NCBI GenBank assembly: GCA_964372115.1
Contig: CAYJPN010000012.1
Span: 1-64,000 of the forward strand
DNA: 64,000 nt
Direction: 5' to 3'
From: CG2-30-36-16 sp964372115
GTDB lineage: Bacteria > Bacteroidota > Ignavibacteria > Ignavibacteriales > Ignavibacteriaceae
Of this stretch, positions 36,452 to 46,451 are shown piece by piece. The position numbers and the translations under genes are program-made. Position 1 is the first letter of the stretch. Every line of letters begins with the position of its first letter. The notes under the pieces are model-generated. The model had not been told where the DNA came from and did not search any database. It saw nothing but the letters and a program-made list of their open reading frames with translations.

Positions 36452-37180
36452 TTATTTTTTCTTTACTAAAAATTGCACCCTCTCGGAGTTTTGAGTGCCG
36501 GGTTTATATTTAAAAGAATCAAAACATTCCACAACAAACAAACCTGCATCATCTAATAACTCAAAATAGGTTTCGAACGGATAGATTTTCTGTCTATGTA
36601 CCTCGCGAAAAACCATTTTATTATCGGAATAAATTTCGAACGAATTTTTGTGAATTTGTTTGTTCGGCGAAAGCTCACTTTTTTGTGTATAGTAATAATC
36701 GTTGTAAAAACCTTTTTTGTTTCCTTCCTTTACATAGTTTATACTATTCTTTTCAAGGCTTGCATCAAAAGTATAAATACCTTCATCAGTTAAGCATCTT
36801 TTTACTTCTTTGAAGTGTTGTTTAAGATTTTTTTTATTCGTTATATAATTAATGCTATCGAATGTAGAATAAATCAAATCAAACTCCATAAAAAACGGTA
36901 GATGAACCATATTACAACAAACTTTTGGAAAAAGATTCTTTTTATCCGATCTCAGCATATCCGCTGATAAATCTGTCGCAATTATATCCGTTAAATATTT
37001 GCTAAAACTGTTTGTAAAATTCAAATTGCCGGCAGCTAATTCAAGGGCAATATATTCTTCGGGAAGATACGGTTCAATAATAGAGAACAAATAATCTGCC
37101 CACACCTCATAGTTAACCTTTTTCATTACATGATCATAAATATGCGTAAGCATACTGTATGTGGGAGCTTTAACGCGCAT
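36452..37180 (-). CDS. Class I SAM-dependent methyltransferase
   Basis: A 242-aa methyltransferase with a Rossmann fold. Motif I is rather divergent (ALELAAGNLNFTNSF instead of the more common DxGxGxG), followed by IIATDLSADML (motif II acidic residue) and LIYSTFDSINYI (motif IV). The C-terminal half is typical of the small-molecule type (IYTFDASLEKNS, PFETYFELLDDAGLFVVECFDSF). The substrate cannot be predicted. It overlaps pdxA by 11 bases and precedes ftsE by 2 bases, so it is in the same transcript. Confidence 0.82.
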   Translation of the reverse strand: MRVKAPTYSMLTHIYDHVMKKVNYEVWADYLFSIIEPYLPEEYIALELAAGNLNFTNSFSKYLTDIIATDLSADMLRSDKKNLFPKVCCNMVHLPFFMEFDLIYSTFDSINYITNKKNLKQHFKEVKRCLTDEGIYTFDASLEKNSINYVKEGNKKGFYNDYYYTQKSELSPNKQIHKNSFEIYSDNKMVFREVHRQKIYPFETYFELLDDAGLFVVECFDSFKYKPGTQNSERVQFLVKKK

Positions 37181-38156
37181 TATTTTTTACGCGATTATTA
37201 ACAATTCTTTTTGCATATCTAAATGCCTCAATCATGCTTGAATCATCGGCAATACCTTTCCATGCGATATCAAAAGCAGTACCGTGGTCGGGTGATGTGC
37301 GAACTATTGGCAGCCCTGCGGTAAAGTTTACACCTTTACTAAAATTCATCTGTTTAAATGGAATTAATATCTGGTCATGATACATGCCGAGGACAAGATC
37401 ATATTTCTTTTCCAATCGGTTTGCAAAAAAAGCATCCGGCGAGAAAGGTCCGGATACATTTATTTTGTTTTTAACTTTTTCAATAGCCGGTTTTAAGATT
37501 GTAACTTCTTCCTTGCCTATTACTCCCCCTTCCCCTGCATGCGGATTTAACCCGAGCACTCCAAGCAGCGGTGAATCTATGCCGAGATCGTATTTCAACA
37601 TATTATTTAACACTGTCAATGTTGCAATTAATTTTTTTTGAGTAATATTATTGGCAACTTCTTTTAACGGAATATGAATTGTTTGTAGTGCGGCGTTCAT
37701 TTTTTTTGAAAGAAATGTCATCACAAAATTTTTAGTGCGGCACCATTCAGCATACATTTCAGTATGCCCCGGAAAGTTTATCCCGGCAAGGTTTATTGCC
37801 GTCTTTGAAATTGGTGCGGTAATTACCGCGTTTGCCATTCCGTTTTTGATTAATGCGAATGAAGTTTCAATGGAGGCAAAAGCGATTTCACCGGATTGTT
37901 TTGTGGGGATTCCTGACTCCGGAGAATAATTCCCTAAATCGATGATCGATATTTTTTTCTTTTGTTCATCAGACGGGTTTTTTAAAAGTTGATACTCGAT
38001 TGAGCCATGAAGTTTTTTAAGTTTACTTAACAGCTTAACTGGAGTTACAAAAATAAATTTATCATTGCTGATTGGGGAAATTCTCCGAAGCGCTTTATAA
38101 GCAATCTCGGGTCCAATACCGTTAATATCTCCGCATGTAAATACAAAAGTTGCCAT
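37170..38156 (-). CDS. pdxA: 4-hydroxythreonine-4-phosphate dehydrogenase
   Basis: A 328-aa NAD-dependent enzyme of the DXP-dependent pyridoxal 5'-phosphate pathway. The start TCGDINGIGPEIAYKAL is typical. Three histidines that bind the catalytic metal are visible in INFPGHTEMYAEWC, LNPHAGEGG and GMYHDQ. TSPDHGTAFDIAWKG closes the active site. Length is normal. It shares one base with the GWxTD gene upstream and overlaps the methyltransferase downstream. pdxJ, its partner, is not in the window. Confidence 0.96.
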   Translation of the reverse strand: MATFVFTCGDINGIGPEIAYKALRRISPISNDKFIFVTPVKLLSKLKKLHGSIEYQLLKNPSDEQKKKISIIDLGNYSPESGIPTKQSGEIAFASIETSFALIKNGMANAVITAPISKTAINLAGINFPGHTEMYAEWCRTKNFVMTFLSKKMNAALQTIHIPLKEVANNITQKKLIATLTVLNNMLKYDLGIDSPLLGVLGLNPHAGEGGVIGKEEVTILKPAIEKVKNKINVSGPFSPDAFFANRLEKKYDLVLGMYHDQILIPFKQMNFSKGVNFTAGLPIVRTSPDHGTAFDIAWKGIADDSSMIEAFRYAKRIVNNRVKNNAR

Positions 38157-39388
38157 TAACCGTTCTGCAAAATATAGTTGCCAATTCCATCTTTGTCTAC
38201 AAAGATAAATTTTCTCGAGGGGTTTTCATAATACCAAGTTTCAACTACCTTACCAATACCGTTCGAATGGCGCTCGATATTTAGCGGATTACCATATTTA
38301 ATAAATATTTTTGCGCGATCTGTTTTTATTCCGTCTGTTTTACCAATCGGTTTGAAATTTTTTGCTGCATAATCTATCCTCTGGTAATATTCATTCATCA
38401 AAGGGTTAAATGTAGTTGATGGAGTTGGGTCATATTTTTTCCAATATTCTTGAAGAACCGACGGGTACTTTTCGTCATCATTATCGAGCATCTTTTTAAT
38501 CACGCTTTCATCTTCAATAAATTCTAAAGATTTGATCGCGACTTCAGCATCGAATAAAGAAATAGGTTTATTAATCCATTCAACATTTTTGTTAAATACT
38601 ATTTCATGATTGGCAGATTCAATTGTAATCTCAACATTTCCTTCGCGTAGTTTTTCATTTATATTTTTTAAAATAAAATTTAATGTCTTAATTGAATCAT
38701 TCAGAGTTGAAACAATTATATTTCCGTTGCAAAGCTTTATACCAAGAGCCGCGGTAAATTTATCCTTCACAAACGATTGATATACATCCTCCCCATCATT
38801 AATAACTTTTACCTTTATGGAATCTATATCAAGCGAAATAACTGGAATTATTAAATCAATAGTGTCGTCAGTAAAGGGAATGTTCCCCTCAAGATTTATA
38901 AACTGTGGATATTTGGGTCCATCACAATCAATTGATTTCGTTGAAACAAGAGGTTGAAGAGTCTCGTCTTTTTTGACAACAATCGTATCCGGTTGTGGTT
39001 TTAATTCTCTTCCTGAATTTTCATCGGAAATTATGGTAGTTAAAATATATTTGCCATCTGGCAGATGAAAATTTATTACACCGTTCAACACTTTAAGGGG
39101 GTCAATGGTTTCCTGGTAATTATTAACTTTCAAACTTTTCGAATCGTAATATCTTTTTATAGCCGAGTTTCTCACATCGGAAATTTCCAATGCCACCTTA
39201 AAGACAGCCTTATACAAACTTTCATCTTTTTCAAAAACCAGATTCTTATACCCGATTGAATAAGAATAATAAACCGAGGCTAAAGAATCGGATGGAAAAA
39301 TTGATACGCTGTTATAAAATATTTTTTGAGGTACCTGTCCAGCTAACGACGATAATATAAACAATGAAATTAAGACTATTTTTTTCAA
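38156..39388 (-). CDS. GWxTD-domain exported protein
   Basis: A 410-aa exported protein. Signal peptide: MKKIVLISLFILSSLAGQ. The N-terminal half is a beta-sandwich-like region. The C-terminal 110 residues fit the GWxTD domain found in Bacteroidota and Acidobacteria: a helical part (FNPLMNEYYQRIDYAAKNF) followed by TDRAKIFIKYGNPLNIER and ETWYYENPSRKFIFVDKDG. The GWxTD motif itself is not literally present; in its place the text reads YWKKYDPTPS. The role of these proteins is unknown. It is placed between an M23/T9SS protein and pdxA. Confidence 0.8.
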   Translation of the reverse strand: MKKIVLISLFILSSLAGQVPQKIFYNSVSIFPSDSLASVYYSYSIGYKNLVFEKDESLYKAVFKVALEISDVRNSAIKRYYDSKSLKVNNYQETIDPLKVLNGVINFHLPDGKYILTTIISDENSGRELKPQPDTIVVKKDETLQPLVSTKSIDCDGPKYPQFINLEGNIPFTDDTIDLIIPVISLDIDSIKVKVINDGEDVYQSFVKDKFTAALGIKLCNGNIIVSTLNDSIKTLNFILKNINEKLREGNVEITIESANHEIVFNKNVEWINKPISLFDAEVAIKSLEFIEDESVIKKMLDNDDEKYPSVLQEYWKKYDPTPSTTFNPLMNEYYQRIDYAAKNFKPIGKTDGIKTDRAKIFIKYGNPLNIERHSNGIGKVVETWYYENPSRKFIFVDKDGIGNYILQNG

Positions 39389-39466
39389 TCGAGCCCTTCA
39401 TATTTTTTGATGAGCAAATTTACTTTTTACACCCACTTTTTCAAGGCAAAGAAAAATGACAATATC

Positions 39467-41749
39467 TCAGCGCAAGAGTATCATCTTTTTTGTTGCGTTA
39501 AAATTTGATGAACGAATAGTATAAAAATATATACCGCTTGAAAGATTTTTTGCGTTAAAGTTTATTTTGTAGATACCCGCTTGCTTTATTTCGTTCACCG
39601 ATTCCGCCACTTTTCTGCCAAGCGCATCATAAATTATTAAACTTATATGCGACTGAACCGGCACAGAATAACGAATAATAGTTGACGGGTTAAATGGATT
39701 TGGAAAATTTTGTTCTAACGAGTACGATGATGGTATCGAATATTTTTCGTCTTCTGTACTGTTCGGATTTAACATTCCGAAATAATTTAAAGATGCATTC
39801 ATCACCTGTGTCCGAGCTTCTGGTGCTCCTATCGTCTCAAATGGAAACGCGAGATAAATTACCCGCCCAGGATTTGTTGAACTGCCGAATGTACCATTAT
39901 ACGCTACCCCCGCACCTGCTATACCGTTATATTTTAGTATCTCGGTACTACCCCCGAATGCTTGAATAACATCGGGATAATCTTCAATGTAGGGCGAACC
40001 AAGTCCTTGTATTCCATAACTAAATCCAAGTCCCGCAAATTCTGTCGAGTCGGTACCTAACACACCGTACACATTTGCATCGTCAGAAACAAATTGAGCT
40101 TTTAAATAATTATGAAGAAAATCTTTATCACTTGTCGTTGCGGAAGTCGCGCCTTCCAGATCCCAGGCAATCTCCGAACCGCTTAAAAATAACTTACCAC
40201 CGTTTTCAAGGTATGCTTTTACTTTGCTTATTTCAGCCGAAGAAAAAGTTTCATCAGTTGTAGATTCATCTCCGCAAATCCATATCACAAGTTGATAATC
40301 ATTAAGATTAAAAATGCCGTTAATTATCTCATCATTCGCACAACTTTCGAAACTTAAATCAAACGATTGCCCGTATGAAGTTATAAAATCATGATAAGGA
40401 TAAGGCCAGCTTCCGCTTCCGCCATATCGGTCAAATCCATCTACTATTAGAATTTTTTTATTGTCATTTAACATTCTAATTCCATAAACATCAGACTGAA
40501 TACTGACGTTGGTAATTGCGGCTGAGTCAACTGCAAATAGTTTTAAATATAATGGAGTTGATTGATTGTATGAATATTGAAAACTATTGAGTGAGTTATT
40601 TAAAATATTTTCATTGTCGCGAAGCTGATAAGTGGAACCATTTAGACTGTAATATAATCTATAGCCTTTTAGATCCGAATCGGGTGGAGTATTCCAGCCG
40701 AGTGAGAAATGGTCAACATCATTTCTTTTTACATAATTTATCTGGGGTTGCTGCGGAGCGATCAAATCTATATCCGTAGTTGTAACCGGTATTAAAAGTG
40801 TGTCGGCGTTTCCTCTTGTGTCTTGGGTATAAACCATAACAACATAATTTCCGTAAGGGAAATTATTTACATTCCAAAAGTTATTAGAAACTACTTGTGT
40901 AGATATAACATTTGATGCACCGCTTCCACTTGTAACATTGTAAACATGCTGGCTTGTGCTGGATTCGGGTTGATAATAGTTAATGTTTACATACTGATTC
41001 CCGGGCAAATTATAATATTCATAACGCAGTCCATCATCCGGCGGGTTATATACAACCGTCTGGCTATCGGCAGCTAAAATTTTATAACCTATTTTATAGG
41101 TGCCATTATTTTTTGATGAAGAAGTAGTCCCGTTTTCTTCCTGAACATGAGTTATTATGTCAACCTTGCTTCCGAGTGCATTCGGTGAAAGAAAAGTATT
41201 CGTACCATCAAGTAAAAATTTTACATATCTGATATGTGGTTTCCATGTATCAACATAATTTAACAAGCCGCCGTTTTGGCGAATTGCGTTTATTTGAGCG
41301 CCGGTGAGAGTATTACCAAGTTTATACTCAATCATGTGCACATGATCGATTGCGACAGTGGAAATCTGTTGACCGACAATAACCGATTGCCCTACAGATA
41401 CCGATGGATTAGTATGATAGTAGGTTATGTTTTTGGATTGTCCGTTAATTTGAGATGTAACGCGAATGTAGGAATCGTAACCGGTTGAACCATCGTTGTA
41501 AGCGACAGCAACAACCCCGGGAAGAACTGCCAGAACCGGTGTTCCGGCAGGATTTGGAATATCTGTGCCATTATGATAATGTCCTTCAACAGAAGTGCTT
41601 CTATACTCCCCGAATGTGCCTGTTATTGGTCTCTGCAAATTCATTGGCGAATAGGGCCAGAGATACTTAGTAGTATCGTACTGAGCAAAAAGATTGTCGG
41701 CTTGAGCAAAAAGTATAATTATAATTATTATAGATGTTATACTTTTCAT
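39467..41749 (-). CDS. M23 metallopeptidase-domain protein with T9SS sorting signal
   Basis: A 760-aa exported protein: signal peptide (to about residue 22), then an M23 (LytM) domain at about 35-165 with HYHNGTDIPNPAGTPVLAV (the His and Asp zinc ligands) and the HxH motif in IDHVHMIEY. The middle has a fibronectin-type segment (PDSDLKGYRLYYSLNG). Residues about 437-640 resemble a flavodoxin/GATase-like domain (KILIVDGFDRYGG, LENGGKLFLSGSEIAWDL). The end is a type IX sorting domain (SLEQNFPNPFNPSTIIRY). It may cleave peptidoglycan or glycine-rich peptides outside the cell. Sixteen bases separate it from rho. Confidence 0.88.
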   Translation of the reverse strand: MKSITSIIIIIILFAQADNLFAQYDTTKYLWPYSPMNLQRPITGTFGEYRSTSVEGHYHNGTDIPNPAGTPVLAVLPGVVAVAYNDGSTGYDSYIRVTSQINGQSKNITYYHTNPSVSVGQSVIVGQQISTVAIDHVHMIEYKLGNTLTGAQINAIRQNGGLLNYVDTWKPHIRYVKFLLDGTNTFLSPNALGSKVDIITHVQEENGTTSSSKNNGTYKIGYKILAADSQTVVYNPPDDGLRYEYYNLPGNQYVNINYYQPESSTSQHVYNVTSGSGASNVISTQVVSNNFWNVNNFPYGNYVVMVYTQDTRGNADTLLIPVTTTDIDLIAPQQPQINYVKRNDVDHFSLGWNTPPDSDLKGYRLYYSLNGSTYQLRDNENILNNSLNSFQYSYNQSTPLYLKLFAVDSAAITNVSIQSDVYGIRMLNDNKKILIVDGFDRYGGSGSWPYPYHDFITSYGQSFDLSFESCANDEIINGIFNLNDYQLVIWICGDESTTDETFSSAEISKVKAYLENGGKLFLSGSEIAWDLEGATSATTSDKDFLHNYLKAQFVSDDANVYGVLGTDSTEFAGLGFSYGIQGLGSPYIEDYPDVIQAFGGSTEILKYNGIAGAGVAYNGTFGSSTNPGRVIYLAFPFETIGAPEARTQVMNASLNYFGMLNPNSTEDEKYSIPSSYSLEQNFPNPFNPSTIIRYSVPVQSHISLIIYDALGRKVAESVNEIKQAGIYKINFNAKNLSSGIYFYTIRSSNFNATKKMILLR

Positions 41750-41765
41750 GCCGTTTCCCTTTTAT

Positions 41766-43013
41766 TTAGCTATTCATATTGGTCAAAAATTCTTTGTTGT
41801 TTTTTGTGCCTCTCATCTTGTCAAGCAAAAATTCCATTGCTTCAACAGGACTAAAATCACTAAGAATTTTTCTAAGAATCCAGACTTTAGAAAGTTCATC
41901 TTCTTTCATTAACAAGTCTTCGCGTCTTGTGCCTGAACGATTAACATCAATTGCAGGGAATATTCTTCTATCGCTAAGATCACGATTAAGAACAAGTTCC
42001 ATGTTACCGGTACCTTTGAATTCCTCAAAAATTACATCATCCATACGGCTGCCAGTATCTATTAATGCAGTTGCAATTATAGTTAAGCTTCCGCCATCTT
42101 CAGTATTACGAGCTGCGCCGAAGAAACGTTTTGGTTTGTGAAGAGCGTTTGAATCAACACCACCTGATAGAATTCTTCCCGAATGGGGAACAACAATATT
42201 GTGCGCCCTTGCAAGTCTTGTTATTGAATCAAGAAGAATAACAACATCTTCTTTTGCTTCAACCATTCTTTTAGCTTTTTCAATTACCATGTCGGCAACC
42301 TGAACATGTCTCTCTGCAGGTTCATCAAAAGTGGAACTTATAACTTCAGCTTTAACTGATCGCTCCATGTCTGTAACTTCTTCAGGGCGTTCATCTATTA
42401 AAAGGATTATAAGTTTTACTTCCGGGTGATTTCTTGTGATAGAGTTTGCGATTTTTTGAAGGAGAATAGTTTTACCGCTTTTAGGTGGAGAAACAATAAG
42501 ACCTCTTTGTCCTTTCCCGATCGGTGAAAGTAAGTCCATTATTCTCATCGAATATTCACCGGGAACCGATTCGAGCATTAAACGTCTGGTTGGATAGACC
42601 GGGGTTAAATTGTCAAATAATGTACGTTCTCTAATGCCTTCGGGGTCGAGTCCGTTTACAGCCTCTACTCTTAACAGAGCAAAGAAACGCTCACCTTCTT
42701 TTGGCGGTCTTACCTGCCCGCTAACAAAATCACCGGTTCTTAAACTAAATTTTTTAATCTGAGATGGCGAAACATAAATATCATCCGGTGAAGGGAGATA
42801 ATTGTAGTCAGACGAGCGGAGAAAGCCATATCCATCGGGGAGTACTTCAAGCACTCCTCTTGAAAAACTTAAGCCATCTTTAGATGTCTGTGCTTCTAAA
42901 ATTTTAAAGATTAATTCTTGTTTTCTCAAATCGCTATAGCCAGAAATTCCTAAATCTTTGGCAATGGCATTTAATTCAACTATTTTTTTTGATTTGAGTT
43001 CGGAAATATCCAT
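41766..43013 (-). CDS. rho: Transcription termination factor Rho
   Basis: A 415-aa hexameric RNA helicase. The N-terminal helix bundle (Rho_N) covers residues 1-47 (ELKSKKIVELNAIAKDLGI). The cold-shock-like RNA-binding domain follows (GVLEVLPDGYGFLRSSDYNYLPSPDDIYVSPSQIKKF). The ATPase has Walker A SPPKSGKTILLQ, Walker B VVILLDSITRLARAHN and the Q/R loop SGGVDSNALHKPKRFFGAARN. There is no large insertion of the kind found in some Bacteroidota Rho proteins, so it is the compact type. It is transcribed ahead of the M23 gene. Confidence 0.98.
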   Translation of the reverse strand: MDISELKSKKIVELNAIAKDLGISGYSDLRKQELIFKILEAQTSKDGLSFSRGVLEVLPDGYGFLRSSDYNYLPSPDDIYVSPSQIKKFSLRTGDFVSGQVRPPKEGERFFALLRVEAVNGLDPEGIRERTLFDNLTPVYPTRRLMLESVPGEYSMRIMDLLSPIGKGQRGLIVSPPKSGKTILLQKIANSITRNHPEVKLIILLIDERPEEVTDMERSVKAEVISSTFDEPAERHVQVADMVIEKAKRMVEAKEDVVILLDSITRLARAHNIVVPHSGRILSGGVDSNALHKPKRFFGAARNTEDGGSLTIIATALIDTGSRMDDVIFEEFKGTGNMELVLNRDLSDRRIFPAIDVNRSGTRREDLLMKEDELSKVWILRKILSDFSPVEAMEFLLDKMRGTKNNKEFLTNMNS

Positions 43014-43188
43014 TTAACATTATTCCTGATTTATTATGAACATAATTTTGATTTTTTTTTTGAAAGAAAACTTCTTTTCACCAACGGCAAATTCCGGAAA
43101 AGATAAGGGGTTAATTTACTTGTTTCTTCTACTATAACATAAAGTAACAAGAGGTTCATACGAAACTTACATTTATTCGCTAAAAATG

Positions 43189-44454
43189 TCAAGCAATTTG
43201 TTTTCGTTTTATTTCGCTTTTTACCTCACCAAGCAGATACATACTGCCAAGCACAACAAGGCAGGCATCATTTGGTTCGGATTCGAAAGAAAGTACGAAT
43301 TCAGCCGGGTTTCTAACAATATCTACTTTAATATTCAGTTCGGAAGCCATTTTCATAATTTCTTCAACAACTGCCGCCCTCTCATAATTAATTGAAGTGA
43401 CAAATATATTATCGAAATGAGGAGCGGCTATCTTTAACATTGACCGTATTGCCTTATCTTTCATTGCCCCGAATAAAAGAACCTTTTTTTGATAGTTTTC
43501 TGAGTCTCTAACAAATTCAGAGAGAAAATTTTCAAGTCCTTCTTCATTATGGGCTGAGTCAAAAATTATTGTCGGATTATTTTTATAAAATTCATACCTT
43601 CCTTGGAAACCTGTATTTGAAATAACATTTTTTATTCCATTGCAGATATGCTGATAATCATTAACATCAAGGGTTTTGATAATAGTAAGGGCTGCAAGAG
43701 CCGCGTTATATTTTTGGTATTCGCCTTTCAGCGGCATTGTCCAATCATCAAATTCTATCTCTTCCGTATAAAGTTCTAATTTTCTTCCCTTTAGAACCGT
43801 ATAATCCTCAATCTTGAAAAGTTCACTCCCAGTTTCCTCGATTTTTTTTTCAATAACATCAAAGGCTTCAAGCGAGAGTTTACCGCAAAATACTTCAATT
43901 GATTTTTTTATAATAGCAGCTTTTTCAAATGTAATTTGCCGGATGGACTCACCGAGAATATTAGTGTGCTCCAGACTAATAGAGGTTAAAACAACCGCAA
44001 GAGGGTTTAACACATTCGTCGCATCTAACCTTCCACCCAGACCGGTTTCAATAACTGCGTAATCAACCTTTTCATCAACAAAATATTGAAAAGCCATTGC
44101 TGTTGTTACTTCAAAAAAAGTCAATTTATTTTCATCAATAAAACCTTCATGCTTTTCAATGAAAGCAGCAACAAATTCATCCGGTATATCAATACCGTTT
44201 ATTTTTATTCTTTCATTAAATTTTATAAAATGCGGCGACGTGTATAAACCAACATTATAACCGAATTCATATAACATACTTGCGAGAAATGCGGAGGTGC
44301 TTCCTTTACCGTTAGAACCGGCAATATGAAAACACTTTATCTTCCGCTGGGGGTTATCCATTGTAGATAAAAAATTTGTTATATTATCCAAACCTAACTT
44401 TACACCGAATGTGTGAAGTGAAAAAAGTTTATCCAATGATTTCTGTAAGTTCAT
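43189..44454 (-). CDS. folC: Folylpolyglutamate synthase / dihydrofolate synthase
   Basis: A 421-aa ligase of the Mur superfamily that adds glutamate to dihydropteroate or folates. The P-loop is HIAGSNGKGSTSAFLASML. LYTSPHFIKFNERIKING is the omega-loop region typical of FolC. ETGLGGRLDATNVLNPLAVVLTSI completes the ATPase part. The C-terminal domain has FDSAHNEEGLENF. Whether it is bifunctional cannot be told from sequence. pyrD lies 71 bases upstream and rho 175 bases downstream on the same strand. Confidence 0.95.
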   Translation of the reverse strand: MNLQKSLDKLFSLHTFGVKLGLDNITNFLSTMDNPQRKIKCFHIAGSNGKGSTSAFLASMLYEFGYNVGLYTSPHFIKFNERIKINGIDIPDEFVAAFIEKHEGFIDENKLTFFEVTTAMAFQYFVDEKVDYAVIETGLGGRLDATNVLNPLAVVLTSISLEHTNILGESIRQITFEKAAIIKKSIEVFCGKLSLEAFDVIEKKIEETGSELFKIEDYTVLKGRKLELYTEEIEFDDWTMPLKGEYQKYNAALAALTIIKTLDVNDYQHICNGIKNVISNTGFQGRYEFYKNNPTIIFDSAHNEEGLENFLSEFVRDSENYQKKVLLFGAMKDKAIRSMLKIAAPHFDNIFVTSINYERAAVVEEIMKMASELNIKVDIVRNPAEFVLSFESEPNDACLVVLGSMYLLGEVKSEIKRKQIA

Positions 44455-44525
44455 ACTATATTTCTTAGAAGTACAATTACTAATTATTAACTGAATGATT
44501 AGACTAATTATTTATTTTCTGAAAA

Positions 44526-45443
44526 TTACAAAATGTACGAGCCTGTCAATTCGCTTATTTTATTAATTCCATTTTCGGTACAATAGTTTTCAAGTTCGGC
44601 AACAATTTTTTCTGAAGCATATGGATCGATAAAATTTAAAGTGCCGATTTGCACAGCAGATGCTCCAACTATCATAAACTCAATAACATCTTTCCAATTC
44701 ATAATACCGCCGATGCCGATAATCGGGATATCAACTTTTTGTTTTATTTCCAATACCTTTGCAAGAGCCACAGGCTTAATTGCTGGACCCGATAGACCTC
44801 CCGTAATATTTTTTAATTTCGGGCGTTTTGTAAATATGTCGAACGATGTTCCCACTAAAGTATTTATTGCTGAAACCGCATCCCCGCCTTCGTCCTTAAC
44901 GGCTTTTGCAAACTCGGCAATGCTTGAAACATTTGGTGAAAGTTTTATTATTACAGGTTTATCGGTTTCCGCTTTTACCCTTGCTGTAATTTCAGAAACC
45001 ATTGGACACGAATTGCCAAATTGAAGTCCCCCCTCTTTTACATTTGGGCATGAAACATTTATCTCAAAAGCTTTTATGGTTTCTTCAGAAGTAAGAATTT
45101 TTGTGCACTCAACATATTCTTCAATTGTGCTTGCGGCAATATTACAAATTAATGGGATATCATATTGTCTTAAGAATGGAATTTTTTCTTTTAAAAATTG
45201 TTCAACACCTACATTTGCTAGACCTATCGCGTTTAACATCCCGGCAGGGGTTTCAACTATTCTCTGCGGAGCGTTTCCTTTTCGCGGTTTTAGGCTTAAT
45301 GATTTCGTAACTATAGCCCCGATTTTATTTAAATCAGTAAACTCTGCAATTTCATTTCCATAACCTACAGTGCCCGACGCAAGCATGATCGGATTTCTTA
45401 ATTTAAGCGAACCTATTTGTAATGATAGATCAACCTTGCTCAT
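44526..45443 (-). CDS. pyrD: Dihydroorotate dehydrogenase B, catalytic subunit
   Basis: A 305-aa FMN enzyme of class 1B that oxidises dihydroorotate to orotate in pyrimidine synthesis and passes electrons to PyrK. LRNPIMLASGTVGYG is the family start. The active-site Cys is in INVSCPNVKEGG. FMN contacts are IGIGGIMNWKDVIEFMIVGASAVQIGT. Its ATG overlaps the pyrK stop by 4 bases, which matches the heterotetrameric NAD-linked enzyme rather than the quinone-linked class 2. Confidence 0.97.
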   Translation of the reverse strand: MSKVDLSLQIGSLKLRNPIMLASGTVGYGNEIAEFTDLNKIGAIVTKSLSLKPRKGNAPQRIVETPAGMLNAIGLANVGVEQFLKEKIPFLRQYDIPLICNIAASTIEEYVECTKILTSEETIKAFEINVSCPNVKEGGLQFGNSCPMVSEITARVKAETDKPVIIKLSPNVSSIAEFAKAVKDEGGDAVSAINTLVGTSFDIFTKRPKLKNITGGLSGPAIKPVALAKVLEIKQKVDIPIIGIGGIMNWKDVIEFMIVGASAVQIGTLNFIDPYASEKIVAELENYCTENGINKISELTGSYIL

Positions 45444-46201
45444 ATTACCACATCCTTTACGTTAAAGACAGGTCCATCTTTACACACAAGAAAATACTTT
45501 TCGGGATGCTCTGTGGATTCAATCGGGCAGCCCTGACAAATTCCGAAACCGCACGCCATAGCACATTCCGTAGATACCTCGCACTCAAATTCGTTTTCTA
45601 TTGCAAATGTTTTTAGAGCCCTTAACATTGCACTTGGACCGCAGCTAAATATTTTAATTTTTTTCTTATTTAACTCGTCAATTTTTTCTTTTAATAAATC
45701 GATTACATTTCCGTGGAATCCTCGCGAACCGTCATCCGTGGCTATCGAAACATTTTTCATTCCGTATGTAATTACATCGCGCATCGATTTTCCACCGATA
45801 AACGAGATTACCTCCTTATGTTCACTAATTTTTCTTGTAAAAAACGGGAAGGGAGCTGCACCAAGACCACCGGCAACAATTACTGCAATCTCGTAATCAC
45901 CTTCAATGTTAAATCCGTTGCCGAGCGGTCCTAAAAAATCAAGCGATTCCCCTTTTTCTTTTCTCGAAAGTATTTTTGTTCCTTCACCGTAAATGTTAAA
46001 CATCAAATAAAAATAATCACCTTCTACATCGCAAACACTGAACGGACGACGAAGTAATGGATACACAGTTTCGGAAACCCTAACATTCAAAAATTGACCC
46101 GGTTTAACAATAGATGTAAGTCCAGGGGAGAATACTTTTAACAAGAAAATATTATTGTCAATTTCGATTGATTTTTCTACAGTTGCATTGAGTAAAAGCA
46201 A
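45440..46201 (-). CDS. pyrK: Dihydroorotate dehydrogenase B, electron transfer subunit
   Basis: A 253-aa flavoprotein with a 2Fe-2S cluster that links PyrD to NAD. The FAD domain has LLRRPFSVCDVEGDYFYLMFNIYGEGT. The NAD domain has VIVAGGLGAAPFPFF. The iron-sulphur cysteines are in the C-terminal CAMACGFGICQGCPI and FLVCKDG. It lies upstream of and overlaps pyrD, giving the right subunit set. A 250-base gap with a hairpin separates it from ettA. Confidence 0.96.
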   Translation of the reverse strand: MLLLNATVEKSIEIDNNIFLLKVFSPGLTSIVKPGQFLNVRVSETVYPLLRRPFSVCDVEGDYFYLMFNIYGEGTKILSRKEKGESLDFLGPLGNGFNIEGDYEIAVIVAGGLGAAPFPFFTRKISEHKEVISFIGGKSMRDVITYGMKNVSIATDDGSRGFHGNVIDLLKEKIDELNKKKIKIFSCGPSAMLRALKTFAIENEFECEVSTECAMACGFGICQGCPIESTEHPEKYFLVCKDGPVFNVKDVVI

Positions 46202-46335
46202 TTTTAACCTGTGGTTATTTTAAAATTGTACCGCAAATATTTTATGGCGGTGAAAAGAGTGTTGGATCTAATATAGAATCTTGCATACAAATCTATATAA
46301 ACTTTTGAATATAAACGAGCGCCCTAAAACAAAAC

Positions 46336-46383
46336 TGAAAGCTTTAAAAGTGTGAGTGTAGATGCCCCCGGTCAGAGCTTTCA
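46336..46383 (-). terminator. Hairpin between ettA and pyrK
   Basis: TGAAAGCT and AGCTTTCA form an 8-bp perfect stem round a 32-base loop that contains the GC-rich run GCCCCCGG. On the minus strand the stem is followed by GTTTTGTTTT, fitting an intrinsic terminator for ettA; a regulatory leader of pyrKD is an alternative. Confidence 0.5.
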
Positions 46384-46451
46384 TTTTTAGTTAAAGATTA
46401 AAATTAAAGTTTTGTAATTATTTTTCGTTTAATAAACTTAAATTTTTGCCG

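Noticed and set aside
44641..45024. 127-aa plus-strand ORF
   Set aside because: Antisense shadow of pyrD.
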